Origin: Acidobacteria bacterium RIFCSPLOWO2_12_FULL_66_21
GTDB lineage: Bacteria; Acidobacteriota; Vicinamibacteria; Vicinamibacterales; 2-12-FULL-66-21
Length of the DNA: 64,000 nt
Direction of reading: 5' to 3'
NCBI GenBank assembly: GCA_001767455.1
Contig: MELC01000088.1
Location: 1-64,000, forward strand
Every line of letters begins with the position of its first letter. The first letter of the stretch is position 1. Below are positions 52,169 to 61,341 of the stretch, piece after piece. The position numbers and the translations under genes are program-made. The notes beneath the pieces were generated by a model, which was not told the DNA's origin, searched no databases, and saw only the letters and a list, made by a program, of their open reading frames with translations.

Positions 52169-53455
52169 ATGAGTGCAGCGGCTCGACACGGGCGCGGTCC
52201 TCTGGCCGCCGCAATCGCGATAGCCGCGTACGCGTACCTCCCCGGCGGCCCGCTCGCGCCGGCCCGCGCCGGCGCGGCGCCCGAACCCGCCACCGAGACC
52301 CGCGCGCTGTGGGTCCTGCGCACATCTCTTGGGTCCCCCGACAGCATCGCGACGCTCGTACGATCGGCGCGCGAGCACGGCTTCAACACGCTGCTCGTCC
52401 AGGTGCGGGGCCGCGGCGACTCGTACTACCGCGGCGGCGTCGAGCCCCGGCCCGCCGAGCTCGCGCGGCAGCCCGATTTCGATCCGCTCGCCAGCGTCCT
52501 CACCGCGGGGCACGCCGCGGGCCTGCGCGTCCACGCCTGGGTCAACGTGAACCTCGTGTCGAGCGCCGCGGATCTCCCGGCCGCGCGCGAGCACCTGATC
52601 TATCGCCATCCATCGTGGCTGATGGTGCCGCGCGACATCGCGCAGGACCTGGCGGCCGAGAACATCGACAGCCCGGCGTACGTGGGCAAGCTGGCGCGCT
52701 GGACGCGCGCACAGCCCTCGGAGATCGAGGGGCTCTACTCGACGCCGATCGCTCCCGCGGCGGCCGCCTACACCACCGAGGTGGTCGAGGATCTGGTGCG
52801 GCGCTACGCGGTTGACGGCGTCCATTTCGATTACGCGCGCTACCCCACCGAGCGCTTCGACTACAGCCGCGACGCCATCCGCGAGTTCCGCGCCGCGGTC
52901 CGCGATCGGCTGCCGCTCGCGACCAGGCGCGCGCTCGACGCGCAGGAGGTGGACGACCTCTTCGCCTACCCCGACGGGTTGCAGGACCAGTGGCGCGGCT
53001 TCCGGATCGAACGGATGACAGGGCTAATCCGCCGGATGAGCGCGGCCGTCAGGCGCGCGCGGCCGCACGCGGTCCTCAGCGTCGCCGTCTCCCCGGATCT
53101 GCGCGACGCCTCCGACCGCCGGCTGCAGGACTGGGGAGCGTGGCTCGACGCCGGGCTCATCGACGCGCTCTGTCCGATGGCGTACACGGAGGAGCTGGAG
53201 CGCTTTGCCGGGCAGATTGCCGCCGCGCGGCACGCGGCGGGGACGCGCGAGGTCTGGGCCGGCATCGGTGCCTGGCGCCTCACGCCGGGCCGCACCATCG
53301 AGAACATCCAGACGGCCCGGCGGCTCGGCGCGGCCGGCGTCGTGCTCTTCTCGTACGACAGCCTCACGAACCCGCGGCAGACCGTCCCCGACTACCTGGC
53401 GCTCGTCGGGCGCGGTGCGTTCGCGGCGACCTCCACCACGGCCGGTTCACGCTAG
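52169..53455 (+). CDS. GHL10-family glycosidase, DigH/YngK-like
   Basis: 428 residues from ATG 52169. Signal peptide-like N-terminus (about 10-38, ending ARAGA). A TIM-barrel of the glycosyl-hydrolase-like 10 family (DUF187) follows: [59 protein letters not shown], the acidic motif [14 protein letters not shown] and [14 protein letters not shown]. coli DigH (YddW) of this family cleaves peptide-free peptidoglycan glycan strands. That fits the neighbours here. Substrate is inferred. Confidence 0.88.
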   Translation: MSAAARHGRGPLAAAIAIAAYAYLPGGPLAPARAGAAPEPATETRALWVLRTSLGSPDSIATLVRSAREHGFNTLLVQVRGRGDSYYRGGVEPRPAELARQPDFDPLASVLTAGHAAGLRVHAWVNVNLVSSAADLPAAREHLIYRHPSWLMVPRDIAQDLAAENIDSPAYVGKLARWTRAQPSEIEGLYSTPIAPAAAAYTTEVVEDLVRRYAVDGVHFDYARYPTERFDYSRDAIREFRAAVRDRLPLATRRALDAQEVDDLFAYPDGLQDQWRGFRIERMTGLIRRMSAAVRRARPHAVLSVAVSPDLRDASDRRLQDWGAWLDAGLIDALCPMAYTEELERFAGQIAAARHAAGTREVWAGIGAWRLTPGRTIENIQTARRLGAAGVVLFSYDSLTNPRQTVPDYLALVGRGAFAATSTTAGSR

Positions 53456-53462
53456 CCGCGAC

Positions 53463-55001
53463 GTGCATCCGCTCGACCTCGCGGTCCTCGTCATCTATCT
53501 CGCGGGCATCGTCGCGTTCGGCGCGTACTTCTCGAAGTCGCATCACACCATCCAGGACTACTTCGTGTCGGGCAAGACGATCCCGTGGTGGGCGATCATG
53601 GGATCGATCGTGGCGACCGAGACGAGCACCGTCACGTTCATCAGCGTTCCCGGGTACGCCTACAGCCGCGACTTCACGTTCCTGCAGCTCGTCATGGGCT
53701 ACATGATCGGGCGCATTGCCGTTTCCGTGCTGTTCATCCCGGCGTACTTCCGCGGGCAGCTGCTGACCGTCTATCAACTGCTGGGCGAACGGTTCGGCGG
53801 GCACGTCAAGCGCCTGGCGTCGGGCGTGTTCCTGCTGACGCGCAGCTTCGCCGACGGCTTCCGTCTTTTTGCCACCGGGCTCGTGCTCGCGGCGGTGCTG
53901 CGGGTGCTGCCGCAGATGGACGACCTCTCGCGCGCGGTGCTGCCGGACGCGGATCCCACCTACACGATCCTGATTCTGTCCGTGATCGTGATTGGCGTCG
54001 CGACCATCATCTACACGTACCACGGCGGCATGACGGCGGTGATCTGGACCGACGTCGTCCAGCTGGTCGTCTACCTGGTCGGCGCGGCGATCGCGGCGTG
54101 GATCCTCCTGCGCGAGATTCCGGGCGGATGGGCGGAGGTCCGGGCCGTCGGCGACGCGGCGGGAAGGTTCCGCCTGTTCGATTTCACCGGCACGTTCACG
54201 AAGAGCTACACGTTCTGGTCCGGCGTGATCGGCGGCGCGTTCCTGACGACGGCCACGCACGGCACCGACCAGTTGATGGTGCAGCGGTACTTCTGCGCGT
54301 CGAACGAACACCAGGCCCGGAAGGCGCTCCTCTGGAGCGGCGTCGTCGTCTTCGTCCAGTTCGCGCTGTTCCTCACGATCGGCGTGATGCTCTTCGTCTA
54401 CTACACGCAGCACGCGCCGGGCGAGATGGCGGCCTTCATGCAGGACGGCAGCCTCCGGACCGATCGGGTCTTCCCGTACTTCATCGTCGGCCACCTGCCG
54501 CACGGCGTGGTCGGCCTGGTCCTTGCCGCGATTTTCGCGGCAGCCATGTCCACGCTGTCCTCGTCGCTCAATTCGTCGGCGGCGGCCGCCGTGAACGATT
54601 TCTACGTGCCCGCGACCGGCGGACGCCGCGCCGACGCGCATTACCTGCGCGTCTCGCGGGTGCTGACGGCGATCTTCGGCGCGATCCAGATGGCCGTCGC
54701 CATCGCCGCCATCACGCTCTCCAGCCGCGTCGTCGACGAGGTGCTCGGGATTGCGTCGTTCACCAACGGCGTCATTCTTGGCGTCTTTCTCCTCGGCACG
54801 TTCACCACGCGCGTCAGCCAGCGGGCCGCGTTTGCCGGCATCATCGGCGGCGCCGCCCTGATGCTCGTGGTGAAGCTCGGCACCGCCGTGTCGTGGCAGT
54901 GGTACGTCCTCATCGGATCCGCGGCCACCTTCATCATCGGCTGGGCCGCGTCACGCCTCCTCGGCGAGGAGGTGCACGCGCCCTCGGCTCTCAGGCCGTG
55001 A
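53463..55001 (+). CDS. Sodium:solute symporter (SSS family)
   Basis: 512 residues from GTG 53463. About 13 TMs. The N-terminus [61 protein letters not shown] is typical SSS, as are [26 protein letters not shown] and [24 protein letters not shown] with the Na2-site Ser/Thr. Subfamily members near peptidoglycan or sialic-acid genes carry acidic amino sugars. The substrate here is probably a MurNAc- or GlcNAc-type sugar (inference). It begins 8 bp after the glycosidase and overlaps the next gene by 4 bp (GTGA). Confidence 0.92.
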   Translation: MHPLDLAVLVIYLAGIVAFGAYFSKSHHTIQDYFVSGKTIPWWAIMGSIVATETSTVTFISVPGYAYSRDFTFLQLVMGYMIGRIAVSVLFIPAYFRGQLLTVYQLLGERFGGHVKRLASGVFLLTRSFADGFRLFATGLVLAAVLRVLPQMDDLSRAVLPDADPTYTILILSVIVIGVATIIYTYHGGMTAVIWTDVVQLVVYLVGAAIAAWILLREIPGGWAEVRAVGDAAGRFRLFDFTGTFTKSYTFWSGVIGGAFLTTATHGTDQLMVQRYFCASNEHQARKALLWSGVVVFVQFALFLTIGVMLFVYYTQHAPGEMAAFMQDGSLRTDRVFPYFIVGHLPHGVVGLVLAAIFAAAMSTLSSSLNSSAAAAVNDFYVPATGGRRADAHYLRVSRVLTAIFGAIQMAVAIAAITLSSRVVDEVLGIASFTNGVILGVFLLGTFTTRVSQRAAFAGIIGGAALMLVVKLGTAVSWQWYVLIGSAATFIIGWAASRLLGEEVHAPSALRP

Positions 55002-56083
55002 CGCGATTCGCCGAAGCGGCCGCCATCCTGTCCTCGGGCGCCACCGCGCGCGCGTTCGCGGCCGCCGCCGTCGAGGTCGGGCGCGCCGACGGCCCGATCT
55101 GGCAGCAGGCGTTCGGCACCCTCACGTACGAGCCGGACTCCCCCGCCGCGACGACGGGGACCATCTTCGATCTGGCGTCACTGACGAAGGTGATCGCGAC
55201 GACGACCCTGGCGATGCGCCTGATGGACGACGAGGCGCTGGCGCTCGAGGAGCGCGTCGCCGAGTGGCTGCCCGAGTGGCGCGGCGCCGACCGCGAAGCC
55301 GCGACCGTTCGCGATCTCCTCGAGCACGCCTCCGGACTTCCCGCGTACCTGCCGTTCTTCCGCGATCACACCGGGCGCGCCGAATTCGAGCCGGCCATCT
55401 GCCACGTCGCCCTCGAGTGCGCGCCCCGCGAACGAGCGATCTACAGCGATCTCGGTTTCATGCTCCTCGGTTTCATCATCGAGGACGCACGGTCGGGCCG
55501 GCCCCCGCGCCCCGCGGGCGTGCTCGACCCGTCGACGCTGCTCGCCGCGCAATTCCACCGGCTCGCCTCGTTCCTGACGCCCGAGCCGCTCGCCTTCAAG
55601 CCGCCCCGCGAGTGGCGCGGGCGGACGGCGCCCACCGAGATCGACCGGTGGCGCGGCCGATTGCTCGCCGGCGAAGTGCACGACGAGAACGCCTGGGCGC
55701 TCGGCGGCGCCGCCGGCCACGCGGGCCTGTTCGGCACCGCGCCGGCCGTCGGCGCCTTCGCGCGCGCCATCCTCCACACCATCCGCGGCGACGCCGTCCT
55801 CGCGCAGCCGTCCACGCTCCGCGAGTTCATGCGCCGCGGCACAGTGCCCGGCAGTTCGCGCGCGCTCGGCTGGGACACGATGCTTCCCACCTCCTCGTGC
55901 GGGACACGGATGTCTCCAACCGCAATCGGCCACACCGGCTTTACGGGCACGTCACTGTGGATCGACGGGGAACGCGATCTCTATATCGTGTTGCTCACCA
56001 ACCGGGTCTACCCGACGAGGGACAACGAACGAATCCGCCCAATCCGGCCACGGTTTCACGATGCGGTGATTGCGGCCCTCTGA
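54998..56083 (+). CDS. Serine hydrolase of beta-lactamase fold (AmiE/EstB-like)
   Basis: 361 residues from GTG 54998. Class C beta-lactamase/DD-peptidase fold: SxxK as Ser61-L-T-Lys64 in [14 protein letters not shown] near 148 replacing YxN, and HTGFTG (KTG-like) near 310. [17 protein letters not shown] is typical of the family. There is no obvious signal peptide. In Bacillus subtilis a protein of this fold, AmiE (YbbE), removes peptides from MurNAc within the murQ-nagZ recycling cluster. The same role would fit here. Antibiotic resistance is less likely in this context. Confidence 0.85.
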   Translation: MTRFAEAAAILSSGATARAFAAAAVEVGRADGPIWQQAFGTLTYEPDSPAATTGTIFDLASLTKVIATTTLAMRLMDDEALALEERVAEWLPEWRGADREAATVRDLLEHASGLPAYLPFFRDHTGRAEFEPAICHVALECAPRERAIYSDLGFMLLGFIIEDARSGRPPRPAGVLDPSTLLAAQFHRLASFLTPEPLAFKPPREWRGRTAPTEIDRWRGRLLAGEVHDENAWALGGAAGHAGLFGTAPAVGAFARAILHTIRGDAVLAQPSTLREFMRRGTVPGSSRALGWDTMLPTSSCGTRMSPTAIGHTGFTGTSLWIDGERDLYIVLLTNRVYPTRDNERIRPIRPRFHDAVIAAL

Positions 56084-56349
56084 GGCCACGGTGCTGACGG
56101 AGGTAGCGGAGAAGACCATCTACACGGAGGCACGGAGTTCACGGGGACGCACGGAGGCGGCCGGTCTGGCCGCGCTCGCGCGGTGAGGCCGAAGCGGCCG
56201 GCGCCAGACCGGCCGCCGTGCGCGACGACCTCACAGCCGCGACCCCATCCCGGGACCGATCAAACTCCGTGCGCCTCCGTGTCCTCCGTGCCTCCGTGTG
56301 ACCGTCGTCTCCGCGCCCTCCGCCTACTCCCTGCGCTCGTATTTGGCCA
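56084..56349. repeat. CACGGAG-type dyad before the second symporter gene
   Basis: The left words ACGGAGGCACGGAGTTCACG span about 56122-56158. The central pair is GGCCGGTCTGGCCGCGCTCG (56159-56178) with GCCAGACCGGCC (56203-56214). The right words are CTCCGTGCGCCTCCGTGTCC and onward (about 56265-56300). The central 20-mer is identical to that in the ssb-cpoB gap, 30 kb away. Nothing else is visible in the 281-bp gap apart from the -10 box. Confidence 0.85.
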
Positions 56350-56355
56350 TACAAT
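56350..56355 (+). promoter_or_regulatory. TACAAT -10 box of second symporter
   Basis: TACAAT ends nine nt before ATG 56365, the same short-leader geometry as murQ, parA and gntR. Confidence 0.5.
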
Positions 56356-56364
56356 GGCGCCGTC

Positions 56365-58149
56365 ATGACCCTGACAACTCTCGACTGGGTGATCATCGCC
56401 GCCTACTTCGTGCTCTCCCTGGCGATCGGCCTGTTCTATTACCGCCGCGCTGGAGAAAGTACTGGCGAGTACTTCGTGGCCGGGCGCAACCTGCCGTGGT
56501 GGCTGGCGGGCACGTCGATGGTGGCGACGACCTTCGCGGCCGACACGCCGCTGGCGGTGACCGAGATGGTCGCCAGGAACGGCGTGGCGGGTAACTGGCT
56601 CTGGTGGGCGATGCTGCCGAGCGGCATGCTCACGGTGTTCTTCTTTGCGCGGCTCTGGCGCCGCGCGGAGGTGATGACCGACGTCGAGTTCGTCGAGCTG
56701 CGGTACTCGGGCAGGCCCGCGGCATTCCTTCGGGCGTTCCGCTCGCTGTACCTCGGCCTCGCGATCAATTTGATCATCATGGGCTGGGTCAACCTCGGGA
56801 TGGCGAAGATCCTGAGCGGCACGCTCGGCTTGCAGAAATGGCAGGCGCTCGGCTTCTGCCTCGGGATCACCTTCCTGTATTCGATTCTTTCCGGCCTCTG
56901 GGGCGTCGTCGTCACCGACGCCGTGCAGTTCGTCATCGCGATGGTGGGCTCGTTCGCGCTCGCGTATTTCGCCGTGCATGCGGTCGGCGGTCTCGACGCG
57001 CTGAAGGCGGGGATGGCCGCGGCCGTTCCTGCCGGCGGCACGGAGCCGTTCGGGCCGGCGGCGCTCTCTTTGTGGCCTGACGGATCGGCCGCGTGGATGA
57101 TCCCCTTCGTGACGCTCGTGACCTACCTCGGCGTGAACTGGTGGGCGTCCTGGTACCCGGGAGCCGAGCCCGGCGGCGGCGGCTACATCGCGCAGCGCAT
57201 CTTCTCCGCGAAAAACGAAAAGCACGGCGTTCTGGCGACGCTCTGGTTCAACGTCGCGCACTACGCGCTGCGGCCCTGGCCCTGGATCCTCGTCGCCCTG
57301 TCGTCGCTGGTGCTCTACAAAGGCGGCGTGATCAATCCCGCCACCGGCGTGGTCGATCCCGCGCTCGGGTACGTGCAGGTGATGAACGATTACCTGCCCG
57401 TGGGGTTCCGCGGGCTGCTCCTCGCGTCGTTCGCCGCGGCGTACATGAGCACGATCGCGACGCAGATGAACTGGGGCTCCAGCTACATCGTGAACGATTT
57501 CTACCGGCGGTTCCTCCGCAAGGGAGAGACGGAGCGCCACTACGTGATGGCGTCGCGGGTCGCTACGTTCCTGACGATGCTCCTGTCGATTGTCGTGACC
57601 TACTTCATGAACCGCATCACGGGCGGATGGGAGCTGGTGCTGACGCTCGGCGCGGGCACGGGCCTCGTCTACATCCTGCGCTGGTACTGGTGGCGGATCA
57701 ACGCGTGGTCCGAGATTTCCGCGATGACCGCGGCGCTCGTCGTCTCGCTCGGTCTGTTGTGGAGCGGTGTCTTCGAGGGCGGGACGCCGCGCGGGTTCGC
57801 GCTCACGATTCTGACGACGGTGGGCATCACGACCGCGGTGTGGCTGGCCGCGACGTTTGCCACGTCGCCGGAGCCCGAGGCCAAACTGGTCTCGTTCTAC
57901 CGCCGCGTGCGTCCGGCAGGCCCGGGATGGACGGCCGTCGCCGCGCGCGCGGGAGGGCCGGCCTCGGCGCCAGTCGATCGCCTCGGACCCGGATTCATCA
58001 ACTGGGTGCTCGGCATCGCCGTGGTGTACTCGACGCTCTTTGCGATCGGGGATCTGCTGTTCGGCGCGCTGGCTCGTGGAGCCGGCCTCGCCGCCCTCGC
58101 GCTCGTCGCCGCTCTCGCGCTCGCGCGACGGTTGGAGGGAGGGTTCTAG
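56365..58149 (+). CDS. Second sodium:solute symporter (SSS family)
   Basis: 594 residues, about 14 TMs. N-terminus LDWVIIAAYFVLSLAIGLFYYRRAGESTGEYFVAGRNLPWWLAGTSMVATTFAADTPLAVTEMVARNGVAGNW. Later YIAQRIFSAKNEKHGVLATLWFN and SFAAAYMSTIATQMNWGSSYIVNDFY. The FAADTPL motif and length separate it from the 53463 symporter; it resembles SSS proteins annotated with sugar or amino-sugar genes in Bacteroidetes and Acidobacteria. It has its own leaderless-type promoter. Substrate unknown; a peptidoglycan sugar or peptide is possible. The last codon and the TAG stop are part of the downstream array. Confidence 0.92.
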   Translation: MTLTTLDWVIIAAYFVLSLAIGLFYYRRAGESTGEYFVAGRNLPWWLAGTSMVATTFAADTPLAVTEMVARNGVAGNWLWWAMLPSGMLTVFFFARLWRRAEVMTDVEFVELRYSGRPAAFLRAFRSLYLGLAINLIIMGWVNLGMAKILSGTLGLQKWQALGFCLGITFLYSILSGLWGVVVTDAVQFVIAMVGSFALAYFAVHAVGGLDALKAGMAAAVPAGGTEPFGPAALSLWPDGSAAWMIPFVTLVTYLGVNWWASWYPGAEPGGGGYIAQRIFSAKNEKHGVLATLWFNVAHYALRPWPWILVALSSLVLYKGGVINPATGVVDPALGYVQVMNDYLPVGFRGLLLASFAAAYMSTIATQMNWGSSYIVNDFYRRFLRKGETERHYVMASRVATFLTMLLSIVVTYFMNRITGGWELVLTLGAGTGLVYILRWYWWRINAWSEISAMTAALVVSLGLLWSGVFEGGTPRGFALTILTTVGITTAVWLAATFATSPEPEAKLVSFYRRVRPAGPGWTAVAARAGGPASAPVDRLGPGFINWVLGIAVVYSTLFAIGDLLFGALARGAGLAALALVAALALARRLEGGF

Positions 58150-58245
58150 GGTTCTAGGGTTCCAGGGTTCCAGGGTTCTTGGGGTTCTCAGAAATCTAGT
58201 CGTCCGTCAGGCCTCTCCAGTCGTCTCAAACTGACAGTGAGACTC
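58140..58245. repeat. GGGTTCTA octamer array at the second symporter stop codon
   Basis: Five tandem 8-bp units (GGGTTCTA, GGGTTCTA, GGGTTCCA, GGGTTCCA, GGGTTCTT) begin inside the last codons (G-F-stop) of the symporter gene. No clear inverted array follows. The remaining bases to the convergent pseudopilin stop show nothing recognisable. Confidence 0.75.
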
Positions 58246-59010
58246 CTATCCCCTACCGCCCCGGCGGCCGCCCGGCGCTCCGCGGAACGGTCCCGGGTCG
58301 GCTCCGCCCGGCCTGAATCCGCCCGGTCCGCGTCCGCGGCCGTCCGGCCCGCCGCGCCCGTCGCCGCGGCCACGTCCGTCCGGCCTGCCGATCCCGCCGG
58401 GTCCGGCCCTGCCACCCGGCCCGCCGACGCCGCCACCGGGCCGATTGCTGACCGCGATCAGGAACTGCCACTCGTTGTAATGCGTGCGTCCCTTGTACAC
58501 GCGGATCGAGGCTTCCTTGCTCTTGCTCTGGACCCCCATGAACGGGCCGCCCAGCCCCGCGCCCAGCGAGAATCCCCCGGAGCCGCCGGACCCTTGGGGT
58601 GTGCCGGACGGGGTCGGGATGCGTCCGGTGGCGCCGGCGCTCCCCTGACCGCGTCCGGGGATCTGCCCGCCGGGATTCGGCCCAAGGGGAGTCCCTCCTC
58701 CGACGGCCGACGCGGGAATCAGCGTGAATTCCCCATCCTCCGTCATCGGGTCCTTGTACTTCTTGCGGAGAAACCGCTGCGTCACCAGCACGTCGATGTT
58801 GGTCGGAAAGGAACCCGTTTTTCGCTGATACAGGCCGATGGCCCGCGCGTACTGCTCGCCGCGGAACACCAGCTCGGCTTCCTTCTCGCGCTGCGCCTGC
58901 TGGCGCCACACGGGAAGGGCGACGCTCATCAGCACCGCCATCACTCCCAGCGCCACCAACAGCGCAGCCATCGCGTATCCGCGCTGGCTGCCTTGACCCT
59001 CTAAATACAT
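58246..59010 (-). CDS. Atypical pseudopilin-like secretion protein
   Basis: 254 residues from ATG 59010. A short leader QGSQRG precedes YAMAALLVALGVMAVLMSVALPVW, a pilin-like hydrophobic helix with no Glu at position 5. The globular region EKEAELVFRGEQYARAIGLYQRKTGSFPTNIDVLVTQRFLRKKYKDPMTEDGEF resembles GspG/type II secretion pseudopilins. The C-terminus (about 200-254) is a Gly/Arg/Pro-rich tail (RPDGRGRGDGRGG). It was probably part of the same secretion system as the genes at 60.4-64 kb. Confidence 0.82.
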   Translation of the reverse strand: MYLEGQGSQRGYAMAALLVALGVMAVLMSVALPVWRQQAQREKEAELVFRGEQYARAIGLYQRKTGSFPTNIDVLVTQRFLRKKYKDPMTEDGEFTLIPASAVGGGTPLGPNPGGQIPGRGQGSAGATGRIPTPSGTPQGSGGSGGFSLGAGLGGPFMGVQSKSKEASIRVYKGRTHYNEWQFLIAVSNRPGGGVGGPGGRAGPGGIGRPDGRGRGDGRGGPDGRGRGPGGFRPGGADPGPFRGAPGGRRGGRG

Positions 59011-59015
59011 GAGAG

Positions 59016-59023
59016 TATTATCC
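59016..59023. promoter_or_regulatory. Bidirectional -10 between pseudopilin and lipoprotein
   Basis: TATTAT (59016-59021, plus) ends 14 nt before ATG 59036. GATAAT on the minus strand (59023-59018) ends 7 nt before ATG 59010. The overlapping boxes suggest one bidirectional promoter. Confidence 0.45.
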
Positions 59024-59035
59024 TTAGCGTCACTT

Positions 59036-60316
59036 ATGGTAACACACATCGCCCGTCGCCCAAGGCCCCGCGCCGTTGCGATTCCCGTCGCCGCGCTCTC
59101 GTTCATGACGGTCCTTTCCGCCGTGGCCGGGTGCGACAAAGTGCCGCTCGTCGCGCCGACCGGGAGTGTGATCACTTTGTTTGCCTCGGCGCCGAACGTG
59201 GCGGCCAACGGCCAGATTGAAATCGTGGCCACGGTAATCGAGCATGGGACCACGGCGGCGACTGGCACCGGAACGCCGCCAGGTGGAACCGGCACCACAT
59301 CGACGTCGACGGCCGGTTCCGGCACGCCGGTGCAGAACGGCACGCTGGTGTCGTTCACCTCGACGCTCGGCACGATCGAGCCGCGCGAGGCGCGCACGAA
59401 CAACGGTGAAGTGCGCGTCCGGTTCATCGCCGGCGGACAGAGCGGCTCGGCGACCATCACGGCGTACTCGGGCGGCGCGTCAGGCACGCTGAAAGACCTC
59501 CTGGTCGGGACCGCCGCGGCCAAACGCATTACCGTCACCGCCACGCCGCAGAACCTCGGCTCGTCGGGCGGCACCGCCGACATCGCGGCGCAGGTGCAGG
59601 ACGACGCCGGCACCGGACTGGCCGGCGTGCCCGTGACCTTCACGACCTCGGCGGGGACGGTGACCCCGGCGACCGCCACAACGGATTCCGCAGGCGTCGC
59701 GCACGCCACGCTGACGTCCACAACGAAGGCGGAGGTGACGGCGACGGCCGGGGCGCAGTCGGGCAAAGTCACGGTGGACGTGGCGGCCCGATCGGGTCTG
59801 GCCGTCAGCGCGTCGCCCACCTCGACGAGCGCCGGCGTGCCGGTGGCATTCACCATTACGACTAATGACGCCGCGATCCTGACAAACGGACGGATTAATT
59901 ACGGCGACGGTCAGAGCCAGTCGCTTGGAACGCTCAACAAGACGCGGAGCGATCAGCACGTCTACTCCGCGGCCGGCACCTATACGGTCACGGTCACCGC
60001 CACGGATGCCAGTGGCAACACCGACGGCGCCGGCACGACCGTCATCGTCAGCGCACTGGGCGTCTCGATCACCACCACTGGCTCGCAGATTCAGAACAGC
60101 CCCATCACGTTCACGGCGACCTTCGACGCGGGCGCCAATCCGTCCGTGTCCCGATACGTGTGGACGTTCGTCGAGGACGCCGCGACGCAGGAGACCACGG
60201 GCAGGTCGACGGTCCACTCCTTTGCGACGAAAGGCAACAAGACCATCCGGGTCGATGTCTACGGCATCAACGGACAGATCATCGGAACGGCCACGACGCA
60301 GGTCTCCATCAACTGA
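59036..60316 (+). CDS. Lipoprotein with Ig-like and PKD domains
   Basis: 426 residues from ATG 59036. Lipoprotein signal with lipobox LSAVAGC (Cys near residue 33). Two invasin-like Ig repeats follow (about 40-170 and 175-260), with VSFTSTLGTIEPREARTNNGEVRVRF and VPVTFTTSAGTVTPATATTDSAGVAHATLTSTTKAEVTATAG. A PKD-type domain (about 265-345) has NYGDGQSQSLGTLNKTRSDQHVYSAAGTYTVTVTATDASG, and a final PKD-like domain runs about 345-426. Cell-surface or adhesion type; no catalytic motif. It is divergent from the pseudopilin and may be a surface client or partner of the secretion system. Confidence 0.9.
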   Translation: MVTHIARRPRPRAVAIPVAALSFMTVLSAVAGCDKVPLVAPTGSVITLFASAPNVAANGQIEIVATVIEHGTTAATGTGTPPGGTGTTSTSTAGSGTPVQNGTLVSFTSTLGTIEPREARTNNGEVRVRFIAGGQSGSATITAYSGGASGTLKDLLVGTAAAKRITVTATPQNLGSSGGTADIAAQVQDDAGTGLAGVPVTFTTSAGTVTPATATTDSAGVAHATLTSTTKAEVTATAGAQSGKVTVDVAARSGLAVSASPTSTSAGVPVAFTITTNDAAILTNGRINYGDGQSQSLGTLNKTRSDQHVYSAAGTYTVTVTATDASGNTDGAGTTVIVSALGVSITTTGSQIQNSPITFTATFDAGANPSVSRYVWTFVEDAATQETTGRSTVHSFATKGNKTIRVDVYGINGQIIGTATTQVSIN

Positions 60317-60389
60317 TCCGTCAAAGGGCGTTCTCCGGGCGGCTCCTCCGGCTCTCGACTCGCCCGAGGGGCTGCGCCACGCGCGCTTC

Positions 60390-60821
60390 TCAATCCCAGT
60401 CCGAATACGCGGAGCCGTCGAGGGCGGTGCCGGGGGCGCCGCTCTTGACGTCGTAGATCCCGGGCTCCATCGACGGGTTCGACGGATCGGGTTCGGCGGG
60501 GACGGTCTGCCAGGTGTCGGCGGACTTCGTCATGGGATCTTCCGGGATCTTCCGCATGTAGCCTTCGCTCACCAGCGTGTCGAGCGACGACGGGTACTTC
60601 CCTTTGTCGGCGTAGTACTGATCGATCGCGTCGCGCATGCGGAAGAGATCCGTCTTCAGGACGCCTTCCTGCGTGCGCTGGATCGAATTGCGGTATTGCA
60701 CGACCCCCATCGCCGCGAGGATCGAGATCAGCGCGATCACGACGAGCAGCTCGACCAGGGTGAAACCTGACGGTCGTCCGTCCCTTCGAGCGTGGCTGTT
60801 CGCCGTAACTTCACCCTTCAC
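60390..60821 (-). CDS. GspG-like pseudopilin 2
   Basis: 143 residues from GTG 60821. Prepilin peptidase site RPSG-FTLVELLVVIALISILAAM, with Glu5 present. The globular part is YRNSIQRTQEGVLKTDLFRMRDAIDQYYADKGKYPSSLDTLVSEGYMRKIPEDPMTKSADTW, typical of the major type II pseudopilin GspG. It lies 10 bp downstream of pseudopilin 1 in the secretin operon. The two share the ending pattern GAPGTALDGSAYSDWD / SEGKALDGTKYKDW, so they are probably paralogues. Confidence 0.93.
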   Translation of the reverse strand: MKGEVTANSHARRDGRPSGFTLVELLVVIALISILAAMGVVQYRNSIQRTQEGVLKTDLFRMRDAIDQYYADKGKYPSSLDTLVSEGYMRKIPEDPMTKSADTWQTVPAEPDPSNPSMEPGIYDVKSGAPGTALDGSAYSDWD

Positions 60822-60831
60822 GCTTCACTCC

Positions 60832-61329
60832 TTACCAGTCCTTGTACTTGGTACCATCGAGCGCCTTCCCCTCGGACTTCGTGTACACGTCGTAGACGCT
60901 GCTACCGCCCCACGAGGTCGAGTCCGGTTTGTCGCCATAGGCGCGCAGGCCCCAATCCGTGGACTTCGTCATCGGATCGATGGGGATCCGCCTGAGGAAC
61001 TTCAGCTTGCGGCCGCTCGCGTCGTTCGCGACCGTCACCCCTTCGACCAGGGTCTCGAGGTCGGGCGGATAGCCTTCGCTTCCCACCTTCACGTCCACCG
61101 AGCCGATCAGGCCGTTGTCGACCGCGTCCTTGTACTTGTCGATGGCGGCGCGCATCTCGCGCAGATCGCGCCGGAGCTCCGCCTCCCTCTCCCGCTGCAC
61201 GGTCACCTTGGCGAGCGGCATCACCGCCGACGCGAGGATCAGCAGCAGTGTCGTGACGACGAGCAGCTCGACGAACGTAAAACCGCGCGAACAACCACGG
61301 AAGAGTGAAGGGCGAGTGGTGAAGGACAC
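60832..61329 (-). CDS. GspG-like pseudopilin 1
   Basis: 165 residues from GTG 61329. Prepilin site CSRG-FTFVELLVVTTLLLILASAV with Glu5. The globular domain is QREREAELRRDLREMRAAIDKYKDAVDNG, DLETLVEGVTV and FLRRIPIDPMTKSTDWGLRAY. Follows the secretin by 12 bp. With pseudopilin 2 it forms a tandem pair that may build the pseudopilus or a type IV-like fibre. Confidence 0.92.
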   Translation of the reverse strand: MSFTTRPSLFRGCSRGFTFVELLVVTTLLLILASAVMPLAKVTVQREREAELRRDLREMRAAIDKYKDAVDNGLIGSVDVKVGSEGYPPDLETLVEGVTVANDASGRKLKFLRRIPIDPMTKSTDWGLRAYGDKPDSTSWGGSSVYDVYTKSEGKALDGTKYKDW

Positions 61330-61341
61330 TCTTCACCCCTT

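Noticed and set aside
53585-54997. N-terminal extension (470 codons) of the serine hydrolase
   Set aside because: The open frame continues upstream but lies over the symporter gene in another frame and has Arg/Pro-rich antiframe composition. GTG 54998 overlapping the symporter stop is the plausible start.
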